In this document: piece by piece, positions 1-6,139 of the stretch
Layout of the letters: each line of letters opens with the position of its first letter
Numbering within the stretch: the first letter of the stretch is position 1
NCBI GenBank assembly: GCA_017883215.1
Contig: JADGOA010000024.1
Location: forward strand, 1 to 19,040
Length of the DNA: 19,040 nucleotides
DNA from: Thermoanaerobaculia bacterium
GTDB taxonomy: Bacteria; Acidobacteriota; Thermoanaerobaculia; Gp7-AA8
Reading direction: 5' to 3'
Translations under genes and position numbers: made by a program
The notes under the pieces: generated by a model
What the model was told of the DNA's origin: nothing
What the model saw: the letters and a program-made list of their open reading frames with translations, nothing else
Databases searched by the model: none

Positions 1-2
1 GG

Positions 3-71
3 GTGCCGACGCTGGCCATTGCGGTCGGTTCCGGCGGTCGCCTCGCGGCGACCGCCGGCTACCGTCTGTGA
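3..71 (+). CDS. Possible 3' end of an upstream gene (partial)
   Basis: Reading from base 3 gives 22 codons ending in TGA at 69-71, with the protein end VPTLAIAVGSGGRLAATAGYRL. The alternation of small and hydrophobic residues and the final YRL would suit a beta-strand at the end of an outer-membrane barrel, but this is too short to assign a family. A 12-bp hairpin (31-58, loop TCGC) lies inside the same bases, so the stretch could equally be non-coding. The upstream part lies outside the window. Confidence 0.25.
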   Translation: MPTLAIAVGSGGRLAATAGYRL

Positions 72-107
72 CGCCTCCGGCGTCAAGCCTGCGCTATCCA
101 CTCCCAG

Positions 108-186
108 ATCCCCCGCACTCCCAGGTGGCGGGGGATTCCTCGCCGCGCTCCACCCCTCCGGGGTTCCGCCGGCTCGGAATGACAGT
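108..186 (-). repeat. Dispersed intergenic repeat-like segment with hairpin
   Basis: A 9-bp stem (108-116 with 128-136, core ATCCCCCGC) is followed by GGATTCCTCGCCGCGCTC and, further on, CTCGGAATGACA. On the minus strand this reads TGTCATTCCGAG, then GAGCGCGGCGAGGAATCC, which I recognise as the layout of a dispersed intergenic element common in several GC-rich phyla. Only one copy is in the window, so the repeat status rests on recall and not on a second copy here. Confidence 0.4.
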
Positions 187-340
187 GTCAGGTTCAGTGG
201 GCGGCGGGCGGTGAACAACTGCGCACTGTCCCCGGAATCTCCCCTCCCCGCAAGTCGTTGTCCCAACGACGTCTCTGGACTCGACGGCCCGCAAAACGTT
301 TGGCGCGCTGAGCCGTCCAAGGTCGAGACGTCGTAAATCC
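187..340 (+). promoter_or_regulatory. Non-coding leader upstream of the secretion operon
   Basis: No convincing reading frame occupies this stretch before gspF. It contains a 7-bp stem-loop near 255-271 (GTCGTTG with CAACGAC). It also holds a longer imperfect foldback in which ACGTCTC (269-275) and GACGGC (283-288) pair with GCCGTC (312-317) and GAGACGT (325-331), ending nine bases before the gspF start. It could be a leader structure of the operon. I see no clear -35/-10 pair, so the promoter is unplaced. Confidence 0.3.
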
Positions 341-1546
341 ATGCCGGAATTCATCGTTAGAGTCGGGACAACCGACGGGGAAATCGTCGAGAGAACGGTT
401 CAGGCCGCCAGCGCCCGTGCCGCTCAGGAGGAGTTCCAGCGCCAGGGAATGCACGTCTTCACCGCCAGGCGCGGCACGATGTCGCTTTCCGACTTCATCC
501 CCCGCGGCCGCGGGGCCATCTCCACCCAACGGTTCCTCACGTTCAACCAGGAGCTTCTGGCGCTCGTGAAAGCGGGCCTTCCGATCCTGCAGTCCTTCGA
601 CATCATGCTCGAGCGGCAGCGCAGTCCCCGCTTTCGCGTGGTCCTCGAGGACCTGCGCGAGCAGCTGAAGTCGGGCGTGGCCATGTCGGACGCCTTCGCT
701 TCGTACGGATCGATGTTCCCGCCGATCTACTCGACCTCGCTGCGCGCCGGAGAGCGCTCCGGCGACCTCGAGGGCGTCCTGCGCCGTTTTCTCCACTACC
801 AGAAAATCATCGCCAATCTGCGCAGGCGCGTCATCGGAGCGCTGGTCTATCCGAGCGTTCTCGTGCTCCTGTCGGTGACGATGGTGTTCGTGATGCTGAC
901 GTTCGTCATCCCGAAGTTCGCCGAGTTCTATCAGGGCTTCGACGCGCAGTTGCCGCTCTTCACGCGGATGACCATCGCCTTCGCCACGGCCCTGCGACAC
1001 AACATCCTGTTTTTCGTCATTGCTGTCGTGGCCGCCGGTGCCCTCCTGCGCCGCTGGATCCAGACCACCGGGCGCGTTCTGTGGGACCGTCTCAAGCTGC
1101 ACATCCCGCTTGCCGGCGGCATTCTCCACCGTTTCGCGCTCATGCAGTTCACGCAGTCCCTGGGCACGCTGCTCTCCGGCGGCACGCCGATGGTGCCGGC
1201 CATCGAGATCGCCTCGCAGTCGGTGACCAATGCACTGGTCTCGGAGAAAATCGCCGCCATCGCGCAGAATGTCCGCGAAGGCGAGCCCCTGTGGCGCTCG
1301 CTCGAAGCCACCGGCGTGATCACCGACCTGGCGGTGGAGATGATCAAAGTCGGAGAATCGACCGGCGCGCTCACGGAAATGCTGGCCAACGTGAGCGAGT
1401 TTTATGATGAGGAGATCGAGGCCCGGCTCTCCCGCGTCGTCGCTGCAATCGAACCGATCATCCTCATCATCATGGGCGGGGTGATCTCGCTCCTCTTGTA
1501 CGCGTTCTACCTGCCGCTGTTCCAGCTTTCGAACGTTGCCCAGTAA
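341..1546 (+). CDS. gspF: GspF/PilC-type inner-membrane platform protein
   Basis: This 401-residue protein is the polytopic inner-membrane platform of type II secretion and type IV pilus machines. It couples the cytoplasmic ATPase to pseudopilin extraction from the membrane. Two T2SSF domains are visible, at about residues 64-186 and 266-389. The repeated signatures are LLALVKAGLPILQSF plus RAGERSGDLEGVL in the first half and LGTLLSGGTPMVPAI plus KVGESTGALTEML in the second. Membrane segments lie near 168-192, 221-237 and 373-395. Length matches the family (about 400). The ATG at 341 gives the usual short N-terminal domain beginning PEFIVRVGTTDGEIVERTV; the ribosome site is weak (AAGGT). It is the first gene of the operon, five bases before gspE. 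GspF and PilC cannot be told apart by sequence alone; the operon favours a secretion-type system. Confidence 0.93.
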   Translation: MPEFIVRVGTTDGEIVERTVQAASARAAQEEFQRQGMHVFTARRGTMSLSDFIPRGRGAISTQRFLTFNQELLALVKAGLPILQSFDIMLERQRSPRFRVVLEDLREQLKSGVAMSDAFASYGSMFPPIYSTSLRAGERSGDLEGVLRRFLHYQKIIANLRRRVIGALVYPSVLVLLSVTMVFVMLTFVIPKFAEFYQGFDAQLPLFTRMTIAFATALRHNILFFVIAVVAAGALLRRWIQTTGRVLWDRLKLHIPLAGGILHRFALMQFTQSLGTLLSGGTPMVPAIEIASQSVTNALVSEKIAAIAQNVREGEPLWRSLEATGVITDLAVEMIKVGESTGALTEMLANVSEFYDEEIEARLSRVVAAIEPIILIIMGGVISLLLYAFYLPLFQLSNVAQ

Positions 1547-1551
1547 AGATC

Positions 1552-3174
1552 ATGACCACTGACCCCCGCTCGCTCTACAAGAACACCGATCCCACCGGTG
1601 AGGCGGCGCGCGCCCAGCGCATCGCCGAGCAGTACGGTTTCCCATACATCACCCTGGAGCACTTCCAGGTCGACCACGCGCTGTTCCGCGACATCCCGCT
1701 GGAGCTGATGATCCGCTATCAGTTCCTTCCCGAGCGGCGCGACAACGGCCACATCTCCGTGGTGGTCGGCGACCCCACGGACGTGCTCAAGCTCGACGAG
1801 CTGGAACTGCTCCTGGGCGCCCCCTTGAACGTCAAGGTGGCCTCCCCCGCCGCCATCCGCGAGAAGCTGGAGAAATCAGAATCGACCCAGCGCGTCCTCG
1901 ACGAAGCGACGGAAGGCTTCCGCATGCAGCTCGTCGGCGAGGACGAAGAAGGCGAAGAGACGCTGACCATCGACTCCATCACCCAGCAGGAGTCCTCGCC
2001 GATCATCAAGCTCGTCGATTCCATCGTCTTCAACGCCATCCAGCGCCGCGCCTCGGACATTCACATCGAGACCCGCGACAACGAGGTGGTCGTCAAGTAC
2101 CGCATCGACGGCGTCCTCTACGAGGCGCTCGATCCCATCGACAAGCGCCACCACTCCACCATCATCTCCCGCATCAAGGTCATGTCCGAGCTCGACATCG
2201 CCGAGAGGCGCATCCCCCAGGACGGCCGCTTCAAGCTCCGCATCACCGGCCGCACCATCGACTTCCGCGTCTCCATCGTCCCCACCGTCCACGGCGAGGA
2301 TTCCGTCATCCGAATCCTCGACAAGGAGTCGATGAACAAGGAGTTCAAGAACCTCCGCCTGGACGTCCTCGGCTTCGACGAGGACATGCTGGCCAAGTTC
2401 CGGAAGTTCATCAAGGAGCCGTACGGCATGGTGCTCGTCACCGGCCCGACCGGCTCCGGCAAGACCACCACCCTCTACGCGGCCCTCTCCGAGATCCAGT
2501 CGCCGGACGACAAGATCATCACCATCGAAGACCCGGTCGAGTACCAGCTCCGCGGCATCACCCAGATTCCGGTCAACGAGAAGAAGGGCCTCACCTTCGC
2601 CCGCGGCCTGCGATCGATCCTCCGCCACGACCCCGACAAGATCATGGTCGGTGAGATCCGCGACGAAGAGACCGCGCAGATCGCCGTGCAGTCGGCGCTG
2701 ACCGGTCACCTCGTCTTCACGACGGTTCACGCGAACAACGTCGTCGACGTCCTGGGCCGCTTTCTGAACATGAACGTCGACCTCTACAACTTCGTCTCCG
2801 CACTCAACTGCGTTCTGGCGCAGCGGCTCCTCCGGCGGATCTGTGTGGAATGCAAGCGCGAAGTGAAGTATCCCGACGCGTTCCTCAGCGAATCGGGCCT
2901 CGATCCCGCCCGCTACCGGGACATGAAGTTCTACGAGGGGGCGGGATGCCTGGAGTGCAACGGCACCGGATTCCACGGCCGTTCCGCGATCTCGGAACTA
3001 CTCGACCTCTCCGATCGTATTCGAGGCATGATCCTCGATCGCCGTCCGGCCTCGGAGATCAAGAAGGCGGCCAAAGAGGAGGGGATGCTCTTCCTCCGCG
3101 AATCGGCGCTGAACAAAGTGAAGAACGGAATGACGACCTTGCGCGAGATCAACAAGGTGACGTTCGTGGAATGA
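1552..3174 (+). CDS. gspE: GspE/PilB-type assembly ATPase
   Basis: This 540-residue hexameric ATPase powers pseudopilin polymerisation from the cytoplasmic face. After a short MshEN-like N-terminal domain come the N2 domain (about 145-270, with RASDIHIE) and the C-terminal ATPase. Walker A is GPTGSGKTT (298-306, Lys304) and the Asp box is TIEDPVEY (324-331). Walker B is MVGEIRD with Glu368, and the His box is TGHLVFTTVH ending at His393. A four-cysteine zinc motif is intact: C431/C434 and C466/C469. This zinc motif is found in GspE and PilB and is absent from the retraction ATPase PilT. The N-terminal region is shorter than in PilB. It starts five bases after gspF, and its stop overlaps the next gene as ATGA. 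Confidence 0.95.
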   Translation: MTTDPRSLYKNTDPTGEAARAQRIAEQYGFPYITLEHFQVDHALFRDIPLELMIRYQFLPERRDNGHISVVVGDPTDVLKLDELELLLGAPLNVKVASPAAIREKLEKSESTQRVLDEATEGFRMQLVGEDEEGEETLTIDSITQQESSPIIKLVDSIVFNAIQRRASDIHIETRDNEVVVKYRIDGVLYEALDPIDKRHHSTIISRIKVMSELDIAERRIPQDGRFKLRITGRTIDFRVSIVPTVHGEDSVIRILDKESMNKEFKNLRLDVLGFDEDMLAKFRKFIKEPYGMVLVTGPTGSGKTTTLYAALSEIQSPDDKIITIEDPVEYQLRGITQIPVNEKKGLTFARGLRSILRHDPDKIMVGEIRDEETAQIAVQSALTGHLVFTTVHANNVVDVLGRFLNMNVDLYNFVSALNCVLAQRLLRRICVECKREVKYPDAFLSESGLDPARYRDMKFYEGAGCLECNGTGFHGRSAISELLDLSDRIRGMILDRRPASEIKKAAKEEGMLFLRESALNKVKNGMTTLREINKVTFVE

Positions 3175-4067
3175 TGGCCAGAGCCTTCCCACCGGACGTA
3201 ATCGTCCTCGACACCGACGGCCTGCTTCACGTGCGCGTCGCCGGCGGCAAGCGCGGCGCCCGCATCGTGCAGTCGAAGCTCTACCGCCTCGCCGCCGACA
3301 CGTTCTCGACGGCGGTGGTCACGCCGGAGCTGACGAACGAAGCGTCGCTCGCCGAAGCGCTGCGCCGGTTGCGCCTGGAGACCGGGCGGTGGGAGAGGGG
3401 CTCGCTGCTCCTGCCGGACTCCTGGTTCAGGATGAACCTGCTCGATATCCCCTCCTTCAGCGAAGGGCAGAAGGACGCGCTCGAGGTCGTCCGCTGGACG
3501 CTGAAGCGCACCATTCCCATCCCGCCGGAGTCGCTGCGCATCAGCTATCAGGTCGTCTCGCGCACCAACAACGCGGCGAAGCTCCTGGTGGTGAGCGCGA
3601 TGGAGAAGACCCTGGCCGCGATCGAGCGTCTCTTCTCGGATGGCGGGATCGAGATCGTCATGATCGAGCCGCTCGGTCTCAACGTCTGGAACGCCATCGC
3701 CGTGCGGGAGCTGGCGACCGCCAAAGACCGGCTGTTCATCTACGTCCGGGACCGCGAGTTCACCACTGCCGTGTTCCGCGGCTCGCAGCCGCTGTTCATC
3801 CGCTCGCGCAACCTCTCCGGAGAGCGGTCGGTGCAGCAGGAGATCCGCCTGTCGGCGAACTACCTGCGCGATGCTCTGCGCGCCGAAGGATTCGAGAACT
3901 GCTATGTGGCGGGCGATCGCACCGGAGACATCGCCACGATGGTGGCTTCCGAGTTCTCCTCGCCGGTGCGGACGGTGACGCTGCGCGACTTCGTGGAAGA
4001 AATGCCGTCCGACACCGCCGGTCTCGAAGCCGAGCTGACCGCCTGCACAGGAGTGTTCACCGGGTGA
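3171..4067 (+). CDS. pilM: PilM-like actin-fold assembly protein
   Basis: This is a 298-residue soluble protein with no membrane segment. Position, length and residue pattern (start DVIVLDTDGLLHVRVAGG, middle EVVRWTLKRTIPIPPESLRISYQVV) fit the PilM family, the cytoplasmic actin-like protein that binds the N-terminus of PilN. In canonical type II systems GspL plays this role. The nucleotide-binding GxDxG motif of actin-like proteins is degenerate, which suggests divergence. The frame is open far upstream inside gspE, but that part is a shadow. The ATG at 3171 overlaps the gspE stop (ATGA) and has AAGGTGA ten bases before it; the next codon, ATG at 3174, is the alternative start. Assignment rests mainly on gene order and the recognisable PilN after it. 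Confidence 0.72.
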   Translation: MMARAFPPDVIVLDTDGLLHVRVAGGKRGARIVQSKLYRLAADTFSTAVVTPELTNEASLAEALRRLRLETGRWERGSLLLPDSWFRMNLLDIPSFSEGQKDALEVVRWTLKRTIPIPPESLRISYQVVSRTNNAAKLLVVSAMEKTLAAIERLFSDGGIEIVMIEPLGLNVWNAIAVRELATAKDRLFIYVRDREFTTAVFRGSQPLFIRSRNLSGERSVQQEIRLSANYLRDALRAEGFENCYVAGDRTGDIATMVASEFSSPVRTVTLRDFVEEMPSDTAGLEAELTACTGVFTG

Positions 4068-4642
4068 GACCGATCCACCTCAATCTCGCTGCCCGTCCCT
4101 ACCGCGACTACCGGCCCGTGTACGCCGTCGTAGTGGTGGTGTCGCTGCTGATCGCGTTCCTGATGTTGAACAACATCGATACCTACTACCGCTACATCAA
4201 CGACACCCAGACCACCTATCAACGCATCGCCGATCTGAACCGGCAGGCCGAGACCGAGCGCAGCCGCGCCGAGCGCGCCGACGCCCAGCTCCGGGGCATC
4301 AACCTCGCCGCGCTGGATCAGGACAGCAAGTTCATCAACGCCCGTCTCGCCGAGCGCGCGTTCTCATGGAGCGAGCTGCTCGACCGTCTGGAAGGCGTGC
4401 TGCCGGAAGATGTCCGCATCCGCACGATCGCGCCGACGTTCGGGAAGACCCTCGTCCACCTCGAGCTCGCCTGCGACGCCAAGAATTCGAACGGCATGCT
4501 GGAGACGATCACACGGTTCATGCGCGACCCGAACTTCGCGAACCCGTTCCCTCGCAACGAGTCCGAATCGACGGCCAACGCCTATATGTTCGCCATCGGC
4601 GTCGACTACAAACCGTCCATTCCGCGGCCGGTGGAGAAATGA
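4064..4642 (+). CDS. pilN: PilN-like inner-membrane assembly protein
   Basis: This is a 192-residue bitopic membrane protein. Its N-terminus, VRPIHLNLAARPY, is the PilN signature (INLNLA-type) that in known systems sits in the groove of PilM. One membrane segment follows at about 19-36, then a coiled coil at about 45-85, and a periplasmic domain with DRLEGVLPEDVRIRTIAP that is typical of PilN. I chose the GTG at 4064, which shares bases with the pilM stop (GTGA) and has AGGAG ten bases upstream. A longer open frame exists upstream but lies inside pilM. It works with PilM and PilO as the alignment complex in the inner membrane. Confidence 0.82.
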   Translation: MRPIHLNLAARPYRDYRPVYAVVVVVSLLIAFLMLNNIDTYYRYINDTQTTYQRIADLNRQAETERSRAERADAQLRGINLAALDQDSKFINARLAERAFSWSELLDRLEGVLPEDVRIRTIAPTFGKTLVHLELACDAKNSNGMLETITRFMRDPNFANPFPRNESESTANAYMFAIGVDYKPSIPRPVEK

Positions 4643-4661
4643 CGATGCCCACCACCAGCCG

Positions 4662-4760
4662 GTCACGAGGTTGCGAGGTCACGAGGTTGCGAGGTGCGAC
4701 AACGGCCCCGACCGCGCAACCGGCACGCCTCGAAACCTCGCGACTTCGTGACCTCGTGAC
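4662..4760. repeat. Inverted array of 8-base units (GTNNCGAG)
   Basis: The left arm (4662-4693) is four direct 8-base units alternating GTCACGAG and GTTGCGAG. The right arm (4728-4760) is, on the opposite strand, GTCACGAG, GTCACGAA, GTCGCGAG and GTTTCGAG. The arms can pair into a long imperfect hairpin with a loop of about 34 bases. It fills the gap between the pilN stop and the pilO start and may modulate expression of the rest of the operon. No open frame crosses it convincingly. Confidence 0.85.
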
Positions 4761-4775
4761 CCGCGGGGGCCGCTC

Positions 4776-5351
4776 ATGATCTGGCGCGAGAAACGGATCC
4801 TTCTGGGCATTCTCGGCGTGCTCCTCCTCGCGAACGCGATCTTCTTCTTCACTTATCGCGTGCAGTACGAAAACCGCCTCAAAAACCTCGACGAGCGCCG
4901 GCAGCAGAGCGAAGCGCGCCTCGTGCAGGCGCGGGCGACGCGCATGACCGCGGAGAACCGCGTCGCCACCTACCGCCGCGTCCAAAAGGACGTGCAGGAG
5001 ATCTACACCAAGAACTGGGGCACCGAACGTCAGCGTCTGACCATTCTGATCGGTGAGGTCAAACGGCTGGCAGTGGCCAGCAATCTCGGGATCCCAAAAG
5101 CGACTTCCTACTCCCGCACTGCCACCTCCCAACGTCGCAGCAGCATTCCGGCGGAAACCGTCCAGATCACCTTCACAGTGCACGGCGATTACCAGCAGGT
5201 GCGGCGGCTCATCAATCTGCTCGAGCTCTCCGACCAGTTCGTCATCATCGACCAGGTCTCGCTCTCCTCCGCCGACAATCAGACATTGACGCTCACACTT
5301 CATTTGAAGACCCTCTTCCGCGATACGACCGGCGCGGCGAGAGATCTGTGA
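4776..5351 (+). CDS. pilO: PilO/GspM-like inner-membrane assembly protein
   Basis: This 191-residue bitopic protein has a short charged cytoplasmic start (MIWREKR), a membrane segment at about 8-26, a coiled coil at about 31-75, and a periplasmic domain with a ferredoxin-like pattern at about 125-190 (VQITFTVHGDYQQVRRLINLLE). The phrase VHGDYQQVRRLINLLE is the typical PilO match, where PilO pairs with PilN in the periplasm. The start directly follows the 8-base-unit hairpin, and only a poor ribosome site (GGGGGCC) is seen. The stop overlaps the next gene by one base (TGATG). Confidence 0.82.
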   Translation: MIWREKRILLGILGVLLLANAIFFFTYRVQYENRLKNLDERRQQSEARLVQARATRMTAENRVATYRRVQKDVQEIYTKNWGTERQRLTILIGEVKRLAVASNLGIPKATSYSRTATSQRRSSIPAETVQITFTVHGDYQQVRRLINLLELSDQFVIIDQVSLSSADNQTLTLTLHLKTLFRDTTGAARDL

Positions 5352-6016
5352 TGGACTGGATGAACTGGAAGACCTGGACGAGCGCGGCCCTGATCATCAT
5401 CGTGCTGTTCGCGATCTACACCTTCGCGGCGCCCGATGCGAAGCAGGCCACCGCTCCCGCAGCGGCCCCCTCGACGCCGGCCGCGCGGCCGTCGTCCGCA
5501 CGGCCAGTCAGCACCGGCGGGATCGATACCATCCATCGCGAGTGGCTCGACGCGCAGACGGGGACGTACAGGAGCGACCGGAACCTCTTCGCATTCCGGG
5601 AACCCCCTCCCCCGCCGCCCCCCAAGGTCGCCCCTCCCCCGCCGGACCGCGATCACGACGGCGTTCCCGATTTCAAGGACAACTGCCCCGATGTTTACAA
5701 TCCCGACCAGGCCGACAGCGACCACAACGGCGTCGGCGACGCCTGCGATGCGCCGTGGATCGAGTACAACAAGGCCCATCCGCCGCCACCGCCCAAACCG
5801 GTGCCGCCCGCATTCGACTACAAGTACATCGGAACGTTCGGCAGCTCGAGCAACCCCATCGCCACGTTCGACCGCAATGGCGAGATCGTGAACGTGCGCG
5901 TCGGTGACGCGTTCGACGGGCGGTTCATTCTCCGCAGCATCGGCATCGAGTCGGTCGAGATCGGCTTCGTCGGCTTCCCCCCGGACGAGCGGCAACGCAT
6001 TCCACTTCGCCAGTAG
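5351..6016 (+). CDS. GspC/PilP-like periplasmic connector with TSP3 calcium-binding insert
   Basis: This is a 221-residue protein. It has an N-terminal membrane anchor (about 11-25), an Ala/Pro-rich linker, the phrase SDRNLFAFRE, a poly-Pro stretch, a thrombospondin type 3 repeat (99-133), a second Pro-rich linker, and a C-terminal small beta domain (about 155-221). The TSP3 part begins DRDHDGVPDFKDNCP and ends GVGDACD, with the full set of Asp ligands and the cysteine pair C112/C132. The C-terminal domain (YKYIGTFG, then VNVRVGDAF, then ILRSIGIESVEIGF) resembles the HR domain of GspC and PilP that contacts the secretin N0 domain. Position between pilO and gspD is where pilP or gspC belongs. 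I chose the ATG at 5351, one base into the pilO stop; GTG at 5348 is possible. Family membership is inferred from pattern and place. Confidence 0.72.
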   Translation: MDWMNWKTWTSAALIIIVLFAIYTFAAPDAKQATAPAAAPSTPAARPSSARPVSTGGIDTIHREWLDAQTGTYRSDRNLFAFREPPPPPPPKVAPPPPDRDHDGVPDFKDNCPDVYNPDQADSDHNGVGDACDAPWIEYNKAHPPPPPKPVPPAFDYKYIGTFGSSSNPIATFDRNGEIVNVRVGDAFDGRFILRSIGIESVEIGFVGFPPDERQRIPLRQ

Positions 6017-6060
6017 AATTCGTGACGTTTCCACGGATGAAGCGTCACAGAGAAACGAAG

Positions 6061-6127
6061 TCCTGAGTCCTGAGTCCTGAGTGGCCCAGTTGAGACTCAG
6101 GATTCAGGACTCAGGACTCGGGACTCA
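6061..6127. repeat. Inverted array of 7-base units (TCCTGAG)
   Basis: The left arm is three copies of TCCTGAG (6061-6081). After a spacer of about 13 bases, the right arm (6095-6127) carries the complementary unit four times (CTCAGGA, TTCAGGA, CTCAGGA, CTCGGGA). The structure ends about 12 bases before the gspD start, so it would fold in the mRNA just upstream of gspD. The same unit reappears at 16437-16500. Confidence 0.88.
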
Positions 6128-6139
6128 CTAGGACATCAC

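Noticed and set aside
19..336. A 105-codon open frame before gspF
   Set aside because: It reads through hairpins and a dispersed-repeat-like segment, its product is low-complexity and Pro/Arg-rich, and there is no ribosome site.
1876..2976. Long minus-strand frame opposite gspE (and similar ones opposite gspD, recN and gspF)
   Set aside because: These are mirror frames produced by GC-rich codon use; products are Asp/Val/Gly- or Arg-rich without domains, while the + strand carries clear families.
2850..3170. N-terminal extension of the pilM frame inside gspE
   Set aside because: The translated extension is Arg/Pro-rich shadow sequence of gspE, and the start with a ribosome site at 3171 gives the normal PilM length.
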